A DNA stretch of 8,648 bases from Candidatus Harrisonbacteria bacterium RIFOXYD1_FULL_40_9 (lineage in GTDB: Bacteria; Patescibacteriota; Minisyncoccia; UBA6257; XYD1-FULL-40-9). Below are positions 1-5,789 of the stretch, piece after piece. Each line of letters begins with the position of its first letter. Position 1 is the stretch's first letter. The translations under genes and the position numbers were made by a program. The notes beneath the pieces were generated by a model. It did not search any database, was not told the DNA's origin, and worked only from the letters and a program-made list of their open reading frames with translations. The DNA lies in assembly GCA_001818015.1 (NCBI GenBank), contig MHJO01000025.1, forward strand, positions 1 to 8,648. Direction: 5' to 3'.

Positions 1-532
<532 letters not shown>

Positions 533-841
533 AAATCTTCAAATATACATTCATTGAGCGAAGTGCGAATGACTACACAAAATGCAGCCAGTCGCCCTCC
601 GCCGACGATGAATCTTCAAAGACTTATTGGGACAACTATAAAAACTTTCTTTATTACTCTACCTTACCTAAGTTATAAAATTTCAATGATCACGATAATC
701 AACCAAACTAATCACTTGCATCGTTCGTAGTATGATAATAGCTCCTACGGACTCAGTCAATAGGAGAATAATTATCTGTCACAATTTGCGACGCGATGTC
801 TTTCGTGGTTTATTATTTAAAGTTCATTCAAAGGAGATTGT
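533..841. other. Non-coding region: 16S leader plus divergent upstream region
   Basis: This 309-nt stretch has no credible gene. Its left part (533-725) is the predicted transcribed 16S leader on the minus strand. It holds AGTCTTTGAAGATT (611-624), which resembles the boxA antitermination element. The TTTGAAGAT part of it recurs next to the mature 5' end (535-543). It also contains a G+C-rich block (590-607) that may form part of the rRNA processing stem; the partner strand lies beyond the 16S 3' end and cannot be checked. The right part carries the rRNA promoter and, on the plus strand, a weak candidate promoter for the 842 gene (TTGCGA 786-791, TATTAT 811-816, 19-nt spacer). Confidence 0.55.
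732..760 (-). promoter_or_regulatory. Probable rRNA operon promoter
   Basis: On the minus strand TTGACT (755-760) and TATCAT (732-737) are separated by exactly 17 nt. AT-rich sequence (ATAATTATT) lies just upstream of the -35, as in an UP element. Transcription would start near 725, giving a leader of about 190 nt before the mature 16S 5' end. Nothing else on this strand needs a promoter here. The call rests on sequence only. Confidence 0.7.
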
Positions 842-1252
842 ATGCCAGGAAATATAGCAATAGAAATACATAGCCACACAAGATCATTGCCTCGAAAACG
901 TATTATATTCATACCTCGATACGTAACTCCTCACGACATTATTCTGCTTATTGACGAACTTCTCGAAGAAGATGAATGGAGGAAAATACTCTCAACCGAA
1001 CACAGCTTCGAAGACGTCAATGAAATGCTCATTATATTTACAAATAGACTCCTTGGAGCACTCAAGAAACATAGGAATTCCGTTATTCTCGAAATTGAAG
1101 ATCGTGGGCAATCAAAACAAAAAACAATACATATACCGGGAAACTTTACTTATGCATATGTTCTTCGTATTGTTCGTCTCATATTCCCACGCTATAAGCA
1201 TGTGCGAGGCGTATTTACTAATAACGGTTATATTGAACTCACAAGCGAATAA
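842..1252 (+). CDS. Hypothetical protein, 136 aa, divergent from 16S rRNA
   Basis: I do not recognise this protein. It opens with ATG preceded by a strong Shine-Dalgarno sequence, AAGGAG at 831-836, with 5 nt of spacing, which fixes the start. It ends in TAA followed by an intrinsic terminator. It has no signal peptide, no obvious transmembrane helix, no cysteine and no zinc motif. The composition suggests a small soluble alpha/beta domain: an acidic helical stretch ([11 protein letters not shown], about residues 36-46), a hydrophobic segment around 62-72, a basic KKHR patch at 75-78, and a strand-rich C-terminal half. The SD site sets it apart from the recognised genes nearby, most of which have none. 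It appears to be monocistronic, with its own terminator and possibly its own promoter. The intact frame, SD and terminator support a real gene; no function can be offered. Confidence 0.75.
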   Translation: MPGNIAIEIHSHTRSLPRKRIIFIPRYVTPHDIILLIDELLEEDEWRKILSTEHSFEDVNEMLIIFTNRLLGALKKHRNSVILEIEDRGQSKQKTIHIPGNFTYAYVLRIVRLIFPRYKHVRGVFTNNGYIELTSE

Positions 1253-1257
1253 ATCAC

Positions 1258-1280
1258 CCCCTTCACAAAGGGGCTTTCTA
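1258..1280 (+). terminator. Intrinsic terminator after the 136-aa gene
   Basis: The stem CCCCTT (1258-1263) pairs with AAGGGG (1268-1273) around a CACA loop and is followed by CTTTCT. It begins 5 nt after the TAA stop codon and ends just before the rpmE promoter. The T-tract is short, so termination may be leaky. Confidence 0.65.
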
Positions 1281-1281
1281 T

Positions 1282-1310
1282 TTGCGTTATTTATGGAAGA
1301 TATGTATAAT
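1282..1310 (+). promoter_or_regulatory. rpmE promoter (start at or next to the ATG)
   Basis: TTGCGT (1282-1287) and a perfect TATAAT (1305-1310) are 17 nt apart. The ATG of rpmE begins at 1318, only 7 nt after the -10 box, so the expected transcription start falls on or within 2 nt of the start codon. There is no SD sequence. The message is predicted to be leaderless. Confidence 0.75.
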
Positions 1311-1317
1311 AGGGTAT

Positions 1318-1557
1318 ATGAAAAAAGACATCCATCCAACCTATTACGAAAAGGCACGAGCCGAGTGCGCATGTGGCACTACATTTGATATTCCCGCAAC
1401 CAAAGAGAAGATTAACGTCGAAATCTGCAGCTCATGCCATCCTTTTTATACGGGCAAAGAAAAACTTATCGATACCGCAGGAAAAGTTGAGAAATTCCAG
1501 GCACGACGAACAAAAGCCGCTTCAGTAAAAGCAGCAACAAAAAAGACCAAGAAATAA
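1318..1557 (+). CDS. rpmE: Large ribosomal subunit protein bL31, zinc-binding type
   Basis: bL31 sits on the 50S subunit and bridges to the 30S head. The 79-aa product begins MKKDIHP, as in most bL31 proteins. It keeps the four zinc-ligand cysteines of the C+ form: C17 and C19 (CAC) with C37 and C40 (CSSC), followed by the family signature HPFYTGK at 41-47 and the GKVEKF segment. The tail from about residue 61 is rich in Lys, Arg and Ala, as expected for rRNA contact. A TTG at 1282 would add 12 residues, but that segment is the promoter itself, so ATG 1318 is the start. No SD is present. The next gene downstream is a release factor, matching the frequent rpmE-prfA neighbourhood in other bacteria. 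A hairpin terminator follows the TAA stop. Confidence 0.96.
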   Translation: MKKDIHPTYYEKARAECACGTTFDIPATKEKINVEICSSCHPFYTGKEKLIDTAGKVEKFQARRTKAASVKAATKKTKK

Positions 1558-1568
1558 GAATAGAAATA

Positions 1569-1596
1569 AAAAAGAGGACGCAATCGCCCTCTTTTT
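1569..1596 (+). terminator. Intrinsic terminator of rpmE
   Basis: GAGG (1574-1577) pairs with CCTC (1588-1591). After one A/C mismatch, CG pairs with CG around a CAAT loop. The stem is flanked by an A-run upstream and five T residues downstream (1592-1596). It lies 12 nt after the rpmE stop and just ahead of the release-factor promoter. Confidence 0.75.
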
Positions 1597-1612
1597 AGTC
1601 TTTGTCTCGTAG

Positions 1613-1618
1613 TATAAT
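1613..1618 (+). promoter_or_regulatory. -10 box for the release-factor gene, predicted leaderless
   Basis: A perfect TATAAT lies 7 nt upstream of the ATG at 1626, the same geometry as rpmE. The -35 region falls in the T-tract of the preceding terminator and matches poorly, so the promoter would depend on its -10 box. There is no SD sequence before the ATG. Confidence 0.55.
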
Positions 1619-1625
1619 AAATCAC

Positions 1626-2354
1626 ATGAATAGCATTATTCTCGAAATACGAGCGGGAACAGGCGGAGATGAGGCTTCTATCTTTGCAGGAGATCTCGCG
1701 CGCATGTATCAAAGATACGCATTAAAACGCGGTTGGACTTTTACTGCCATTGATTCAAGCGAAGGCAAGCTTGGTGGATATAAAACATTTGTTTCGAAGA
1801 TTAAGGGCGAAGGCGCATACAATGATTTAAAACAAGAATCAGGAGTACACAGAGTACAACGAATCCCCGAAACTGAACGCGGAGGAAGAGTACATACCTC
1901 AACTGCTACTGTTGCTATTCTCCCCGAGGTTGAGCCAAAGCAAATGGAAATTAATCCCAATGATCTTGAAGTCACCTTCTCGCGCGCAGGAGGTCCTGGT
2001 GGGCAGAACGTGAACAAAGTTGAAACAGCCGTACGCATTCATCATAAGCCCTCAGGTATCGTTATCTCATCGCGCGCAGAGCGCTCTCAACATGCTAATC
2101 GAGAAGCAGCACTCTCTATTCTGCGCTCGAAACTCTTCGAAATACAAAAAGAGAAAGAAGCCCAAACCCTTGGAAGTTCTCGAAGAGAGCAAATTGGCAC
2201 CGCAGATCGCTCAGAAAAGATTCGCACTTATAATTTTCCCGATGATCGCATCACTGACCACCGAATTAATAAAAAATGGAGTAAGATTGAGCGAATTCTC
2301 GACGGAGAAATAGACGGAATCGTGGAGGCATTCAAAAACACAAAAGGCGATTAA
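1626..2354 (+). CDS. prfA: Peptide chain release factor 1-like protein lacking domain 1
   Basis: Class I release factors read stop codons and trigger peptidyl-tRNA hydrolysis. The 242-aa product matches RF1 from the start of domain 2: [14 protein letters not shown] at 11-24, [16 protein letters not shown] at 73-88 with PET at 81-83 in the place of the RF1 PxT tripeptide (RF2 would have SPF), the catalytic GGQ at 125-127 within [13 protein letters not shown], and the [14 protein letters not shown] segment at about 200-213. Normal RF1 has about 360 residues; the missing ~100 form domain 1, which contacts the L11/GTPase-centre region and takes part in RF3-dependent recycling. No frame upstream can supply them, because 1558-1625 holds the rpmE stop, its terminator and a -10 box. 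A TTG at 1602 in the same frame would add 8 unrelated residues; ATG 1626 is preferred because translation from it starts with recognisable RF1 sequence. RF-H also lacks domain 1, but the PxT-type loop and the rpmE neighbour favour RF1. Whether this is the cell's only RF1 is unknown. Confidence 0.9.
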   Translation: MNSIILEIRAGTGGDEASIFAGDLARMYQRYALKRGWTFTAIDSSEGKLGGYKTFVSKIKGEGAYNDLKQESGVHRVQRIPETERGGRVHTSTATVAILPEVEPKQMEINPNDLEVTFSRAGGPGGQNVNKVETAVRIHHKPSGIVISSRAERSQHANREAALSILRSKLFEIQKEKEAQTLGSSRREQIGTADRSEKIRTYNFPDDRITDHRINKKWSKIERILDGEIDGIVEAFKNTKGD

Positions 2355-2371
2355 TAAAATCGCCTTTTGTG
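2339..2371. terminator. Bidirectional terminator between convergent genes
   Basis: CACAAAAGGCGAT (2339-2351) and ATCGCCTTTTGTG (2359-2371) form a perfect 13-bp inverted repeat with a 7-nt loop. The loop contains the TAA stop of the release-factor gene. The TTTTGT arm on one strand and its equivalent on the other give a U-rich stretch in both directions. It sits 20 nt beyond the stop of the convergent transglycosylase gene, so it can serve both. Confidence 0.75.
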
Positions 2372-2391
2372 AATGAAATTTCTAGAAAATC

Positions 2392-3708
2392 CTACGAGTT
2401 CAATACATTGATATCTTTTTGGAATTGCTCTGCTTTTGTGACTACTCTATCGCCATACGTCCACAAGTAATTTGCAAAACGTCGCCCCGCATAGTATCGA
2501 GCTGCCGCGCATCGCTCTTTTGCAAGGCCGGAATATTCCCCGCATGCATTTAATAAATCTTTCATATAAATTGCGGTTGCCATAAACGCATCGCTATTTC
2601 TCCATGGCGATGCAGGATCATTGCCTGTAATCGCAGCGATTTTATCCTTATAGAGCACCCACGTGGAAGGAATAAATTGAGCAGGACCCATAGCTCCCCC
2701 ATATGCCCCATCTCTATTCGCACACGAAACAAACATTGAATCTGGATTTAGATTAAGCTCTTTCGTAATCTCGAGAAAAATAGGAATATCGCGCTTCGGA
2801 TGCATTGCAGTCTTATACGAACATCGTCCTACATTTTGCCCCAACGCAGATTCCCTATCAAGTACTGCAAGAATAAATGCAGCGCGTACTCCCGTTGCGC
2901 TCTCTGCTACTTTTGCGAATTTGAGTGCCTCCTCAAAAGTAAGTTGCCCACCCCCCAAAAATTCGAAGATACGGCTTCTAATTTGAGCGGCAGTCTTTTG
3001 CTTTTCTTTCAGTAACGTCTGATAACGAGATTCCTGACCCTTCGTAACCTTAAGTAGATTGTTTTTTTCTCCTTTCGTATCCTTGAGAGATAATTGCTGA
3101 GATACTTGATAAGCCTTAAGCGCTGTCACATCTGTACGCTCCAAAGAAAGCTCTTCGTTTTCAAGAAGAAGTTCATCTCGAAGCACAGTGATTTTCTCCA
3201 TAGTCGTACGGATCCGATCTTGCACGAGAAGCAAATCTTCAACGTCACTAAAGAATGTCGAAAGACTTGGATTCTTCAAAAGTATCATCACCATTGAATC
3301 ATTTCCCGATTCATAAATACTTCGCAATGATTCACCCAGCGCATTTTTATTGAGATTAATCTGTTTTTCAGTAACATCAATTTTTTCTTCGGTCTGTTTA
3401 ATTTCGGAATCAAGACGACCAAGGGATAGATTCGTTGCCTGAAGCTGAAGATTAAGTTTCTTTATATTTGCGTTTAAGCGGTCAATCTCCGTCTGAAGAC
3501 CTCTTCCTTGTACCTGATAATTATTAACCGTTGTTTCATATTCCTTAATCTGACCCTCAATTTGAGAGAGCTCTGCCTCAAGCCGACGCCGCTCTTCCTC
3601 TTTTGTTTCTGCAGACACATTAAGATAAGAAGAAATGACAATTGTTGTAATAAACAGCATTATCGCCATCCCTTTTGTGAAGTAAGATTTTATTTCGGAT
3701 ATATCCAT
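2392..3708 (-). CDS. Secreted lytic murein transglycosylase with EnvC/PcsB-like coiled-coil N-terminus
   Basis: The 438-aa product should cleave the glycan strands of peptidoglycan outside the membrane. Residues 1-33 form a signal peptide or membrane anchor: a hydrophobic core at about 14-31, then VSA before an acidic stretch. Residues 35-130 and 155-245 are long coiled coils rich in Glu, Lys, Gln and Leu. Between them a break ([20 protein letters not shown], about 128-147) resembles the hinge of EnvC/PcsB-type coiled coils that respond to FtsEX. Residues 260-425 are an SLT_2/MltB-like lytic transglycosylase domain with LDRESALG containing the probable catalytic Glu286, [14 protein letters not shown] at 337-350 and the RYYAGR block at 404-409. 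Fusing this domain to such a coiled coil is less usual than pairing it with a peptidase or amidase domain. The ATG has no SD; TATAAT at 3737-3742 suggests a short leader. Met14 is an alternative start but would shorten the signal peptide. Confidence 0.88.
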   Translation of the reverse strand: MDISEIKSYFTKGMAIMLFITTIVISSYLNVSAETKEEERRRLEAELSQIEGQIKEYETTVNNYQVQGRGLQTEIDRLNANIKKLNLQLQATNLSLGRLDSEIKQTEEKIDVTEKQINLNKNALGESLRSIYESGNDSMVMILLKNPSLSTFFSDVEDLLLVQDRIRTTMEKITVLRDELLLENEELSLERTDVTALKAYQVSQQLSLKDTKGEKNNLLKVTKGQESRYQTLLKEKQKTAAQIRSRIFEFLGGGQLTFEEALKFAKVAESATGVRAAFILAVLDRESALGQNVGRCSYKTAMHPKRDIPIFLEITKELNLNPDSMFVSCANRDGAYGGAMGPAQFIPSTWVLYKDKIAAITGNDPASPWRNSDAFMATAIYMKDLLNACGEYSGLAKERCAAARYYAGRRFANYLWTYGDRVVTKAEQFQKDINVLNS

Positions 3709-3736
3709 AGTATATATAACGTATACCTATTCATTT

Positions 3737-3742
3737 ATTATA
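3737..3742 (-). promoter_or_regulatory. Possible -10 box for the transglycosylase gene
   Basis: TATAAT on the minus strand lies about 28 nt upstream of the ATG, with transcription predicted near 3730. The -35 region overlaps the rplY terminator and is not convincing. A TATATA closer to the ATG (3713-3718) is an alternative. Confidence 0.35.
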
Positions 3743-3757
3743 CAATAATGAAAAAGC

Positions 3758-3783
3758 ATAAGCCCCGATCGATCGGGGCTTAT
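3758..3783 (-). terminator. Terminator of rplY (26-nt perfect palindrome)
   Basis: The arms ATAAGCCCCGATC and GATCGGGGCTTAT form a perfect palindrome. On the minus strand it is followed by GCTTTTTC. It begins 4 nt past the rplY stop codon and so should end the bL25 transcript. With no unpaired bases in the centre, the RNA hairpin must open a few central pairs to make a loop. Confidence 0.8.
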
Positions 3784-3787
3784 CTTT

Positions 3788-4492
3788 CTATTTCTTTGCG
3801 GGCTGAGGCTCTGCGCCTTTCTTTTCATCTCCCACCTTGCCTTCTTCTTTCTTCGCATCTCTTTCAGCTTTTTTCTCTTCAGTTTCAACGACTACCTTTT
3901 CTACTCCCGCAGTTTTTGCTATTTGCGCGGCTTCTTCTTCTTCGGTCACCTTATTCACAACCGTTCCTACAACAGTTTCAGGAAGCGCAACAATACGAAC
4001 CCTAGGAGAAACCTGCAAATCTCTTACATAAATACTCTGACCTATTTCTTTGATTGATGTAATCAAGACTTCGATCTTCGAAGGAAGATCAGCAGGCAAT
4101 GCTTCAATTTCTATATCCTGCATACTCTTCACAAGCACTCCACCTGCTTTAATCGCAGGAGATTCTCCAGAGAACTCCAAAGACACCTTAGTCTTAATCT
4201 TTTCATCGAGCTTCACTTGATATAAATCAACTTGAAGCATTTCGCCGTTTAATGGATTTTCCTGAACTTCGTAAACGAGCACAGGCCTACGTATAGATTC
4301 CTTCTCAACAGTGACGTATAAAAGCGTGCTATCTCCCTCACTGCGCAAAGCATTGCGCATATCTTTTATGGGAATACTTAAATGAATATTCGCTACTCCG
4401 TGTCCATAAAGCTCAACAGGAACAAAGCCCTGTTTTCGAAGACTGCGAGTCTTTTTTCCAAGTTTTTCTCTTATCGATGCCTTAAGTTCCAT
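3788..4492 (-). CDS. rplY: Large ribosomal subunit protein bL25, long (Ctc/TL5) form
   Basis: bL25 binds 5S rRNA in the 50S subunit. The 234-aa product has the N-terminal L25 domain (about 1-95), with FVPVELYGHG at 23-32 in the place of the usual PAVVYG loop and QVDLYQV at 87-93. The TL5/Ctc beta domain follows (about 96-185), with PADLPSKIEVLITSIKEIGQ at 133-152 and SIYVRDL after it. Residues about 183-234 are a low-complexity Glu/Lys/Ala tail, probably disordered. Fifteen more in-frame residues upstream begin at an ATG at 4537, but they lie across the predicted promoter and a terminator, and the family starts at MELKASIREKLGKK, so ATG 4492 is chosen. There is no SD. The gene stands alone between its own promoter and terminator. 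Confidence 0.94.
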   Translation of the reverse strand: MELKASIREKLGKKTRSLRKQGFVPVELYGHGVANIHLSIPIKDMRNALRSEGDSTLLYVTVEKESIRRPVLVYEVQENPLNGEMLQVDLYQVKLDEKIKTKVSLEFSGESPAIKAGGVLVKSMQDIEIEALPADLPSKIEVLITSIKEIGQSIYVRDLQVSPRVRIVALPETVVGTVVNKVTEEEEAAQIAKTAGVEKVVVETEEKKAERDAKKEEGKVGDEKKGAEPQPAKK

Positions 4493-4501
4493 AATGGGTA
4501 T

Positions 4502-4530
4502 ACTATACATGATTGCGTATAAAAAGTGAA
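4502..4530 (-). promoter_or_regulatory. rplY promoter, nearly leaderless
   Basis: TTCACT (4525-4530) and TATAGT (4502-4507) are separated by 17 nt on the minus strand. The ATG begins 9 nt after the -10 box, so the leader should be only about 2-4 nt, too short for an SD site. The -35 overlaps the foot of the terminator of the preceding gene. Confidence 0.6.
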
Positions 4531-4553
4531 GGCCCACGCATTGCGTGAGCCTT
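4529..4553 (-). terminator. Terminator of the cysteine-rich protein gene
   Basis: On the minus strand AAGGC, one mismatch, then CACGC pairs with GCGTG, one mismatch, GCCTT, and CACTTTTT follows. It lies 27 nt beyond the TAA stop at 4580 and overlaps the -35 of rplY. Confidence 0.7.
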
Positions 4554-4579
4554 TGAGCGGTAGATGACCTAAACGAAAA

Positions 4580-4831
4580 TTACTTCTTCTCGTTCAGGCC
4601 GGGGGTCATCGCAGTGTCCCAGAACTCCGCAATGGAGCGGGCAAGACGCGCCGCTCGCTCCATGCACCGCCTATCGGTGCAACAGCGAACGCGACCCTCG
4701 CCACATACCGCCTCGTGAGTCGAGACATTTAAGCAATTGGCCTGCTCGCCGAAGTAGCAGTCTCCATACTGCCACTCGGACTTCTTCGAAAAATGGACCT
4801 TCTTCTGGATCTTTGAGCCAACGTTATTCAT
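4580..4831 (-). CDS. Small cysteine-rich protein of unknown function, 83 aa
   Basis: I do not recognise this protein. From the ATG at 4831 it has 83 residues: a basic N-terminus (SKIQKK, KK), then six cysteines between residues 25 and 56 (C25, C33, C43, C50, C51, C56), then an Arg/Ala-rich helix (MERAARLARSIAEF, 57-70) and a short acidic/basic tail. There is no signal peptide or membrane segment. The cysteines could bind metal or form disulphides, but the spacing (x7, x9, x6, 0, x4) matches no zinc ribbon I know. The ATG follows GGGGGAG with 4 nt of spacing; a TTG at 4861 in frame would add 10 residues and skip that SD. The 120 bases at 4581-4700 are about 64% G+C, whereas nearby rplY sequence is about 35%. 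A near-consensus promoter and a dedicated terminator suggest a strongly expressed single gene, perhaps acquired by transfer. Confidence 0.7.
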   Translation of the reverse strand: MNNVGSKIQKKVHFSKKSEWQYGDCYFGEQANCLNVSTHEAVCGEGRVRCCTDRRCMERAARLARSIAEFWDTAMTPGLNEKK

Positions 4832-4880
4832 CCCTCTCCCCCGTCTTTTTGAAAAACTCAACTACCGTCAAGTAACTCTT

Positions 4881-4901
4881 TATATTATAGCATATAATAT
4901 A
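4881..4901. repeat. 9-bp inverted repeat over the promoter -10 region
   Basis: TATATTATA (4881-4889), GCA, and TATAATATA (4893-4901) form a perfect inverted repeat. It covers the -10 box and most of the spacer of the cysteine-rich gene promoter, the place where an operator would sit. A chance symmetry in AT-rich DNA is equally possible. Confidence 0.45.
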
Positions 4902-4912
4902 AACCTAGTCAA
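4884..4912 (-). promoter_or_regulatory. Near-consensus promoter of the cysteine-rich protein gene
   Basis: TTGACT (4907-4912) and TATAAT (4884-4889) are exactly 17 nt apart, the best sigma-70-type match in the window. Transcription should start near 4877, giving a 46-nt leader with an SD. The -35 box overlaps the TAG stop codon of the aldolase gene. Confidence 0.8.
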
Positions 4913-5774
4913 TACCCGCATAAAGCCTCAGTTTTTTAACTGCCAAAGCCTTTATTTCCCTTACGCTTTCTTCGAGGAGCTTATACGGAGCCGCTTCACT
5001 TTTCTTTTCAAGAAGACTCATTTCAATGCCCTTTTTCCACGCCACTCGAAGCTCGGTATTTACATGCACGATAGAAATTCCTGCACTTATCGCCGCTTGC
5101 ACATCTTCGTCTGTATTTCCCGATGCTCCATGAAGCACAAGTGGCACAGTGCACGCACCCGCAATATCTTTAATTCTCTTTATATTAAGCTGAGGCTCGT
5201 TTCCGCCTTTTAACATCCCATGTACATTCCCTACAGCAGGCGCGAACAGATCAATTCCTGTATACGCAATAAAGTCCTTGGCTTCTTCTGTGCTCGTAAG
5301 ATGCGCATCATCAAAAGATACTCCTTCCGGAAGTGCATCAAGCACTTGAGACGCACTTCCGATATATCCAATTTCTCCTTCAATAATAATCTCAGAACTT
5401 TTGCTCCTTATATATCGGACAACTTCTTTTGTTTTTTCTTTATTCTCTTCAAATGACAGCGCCGATCCATCGAAAAGTATCGCATCATACCCCGCATCCA
5501 CTGCTTCTTTTACTCTATCCAAAGAATGAGTGTGATCGGCATTAATAAAGATTGGATAATTAAATTGTTCACGAATGCTTTTTACGAGCAGAGCTGCTTG
5601 GCGCACCCCAACAAAATCTCGTTCTCCCTCAGAAGTCCCCACGATAAGCGGAAGACTTAATTCCTGCGCCGCTCGAAATAGTGCCCATAGTCCATCAATG
5701 GTGGAAAAATTAAAGTGGCCGATTGCCCTTCCTTTTGTTTTATTTTCTTCAATAACACTGTGTAATGTGTGCAT
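4905..5774 (-). CDS. fba: Class II (zinc-dependent) fructose-bisphosphate/tagatose-bisphosphate aldolase
   Basis: This enzyme cleaves or condenses ketose 1,6-bisphosphate, dihydroxyacetone phosphate and glyceraldehyde 3-phosphate in the cytoplasm. From ATG 5774 the product has 289 residues, the size of short class IIB (GatY/KbaY-like) aldolases. Visible motifs are GHFNFST near 19-25, INADHTHS with catalytic Asp80 and zinc ligand His81, GEIGYIGS with Glu134, GNVHG with His185, LVLHGASG with His215, and VHVNTELR with Asn239 in the phosphate-binding position. All key residues are present. A TTG at 5786 could add MHQN, but it lies 2 nt from a TATAAT box (5789-5794); if that box is used, the transcript would begin around 5782 and ATG 5774 is the start. 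The upstream gene ends 15 nt away, so it is also likely co-transcribed with the sugar genes. Fructose versus tagatose specificity cannot be settled by eye. Confidence 0.92.
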   Translation of the reverse strand: MHTLHSVIEENKTKGRAIGHFNFSTIDGLWALFRAAQELSLPLIVGTSEGERDFVGVRQAALLVKSIREQFNYPIFINADHTHSLDRVKEAVDAGYDAILFDGSALSFEENKEKTKEVVRYIRSKSSEIIIEGEIGYIGSASQVLDALPEGVSFDDAHLTSTEEAKDFIAYTGIDLFAPAVGNVHGMLKGGNEPQLNIKRIKDIAGACTVPLVLHGASGNTDEDVQAAISAGISIVHVNTELRVAWKKGIEMSLLEKKSEAAPYKLLEESVREIKALAVKKLRLYAGID

Positions 5775-5789
5775 GTTTTGGTGCAAGTA

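Noticed and set aside
590..607. G+C-rich block in the 16S leader as a possible small RNA or terminator hairpin
   Set aside because: The self-complementarity is only about 4 bp and no T-tract follows; it is more simply part of the rRNA precursor.
951..1388. 145-aa plus-strand reading frame overlapping the 136-aa gene and rpmE
   Set aside because: It runs out of frame through two better genes and across a terminator and promoter, with no SD or family resemblance.
1602..1625. Eight-residue extension of the release factor from a TTG start
   Set aside because: The segment spans the -10 box, does not resemble RF1, and the ATG at 1626 begins directly with conserved sequence.
3508..4005. 165-aa plus-strand reading frame across rplY and the transglycosylase start
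   Set aside because: It is antisense to two well-supported genes and a terminator, with leucine-rich low-complexity sequence from the complement of the Glu/Lys tail of bL25.
4493..4537. Fifteen-residue N-terminal extension of bL25
   Set aside because: The codons overlap the promoter and the upstream terminator, and the bL25 family begins at MELKASIREK.
4832..4861. Ten-residue TTG-initiated extension of the cysteine-rich protein
   Set aside because: The ATG at 4831 has a well-placed SD inside this segment, so the extension is more likely leader sequence.
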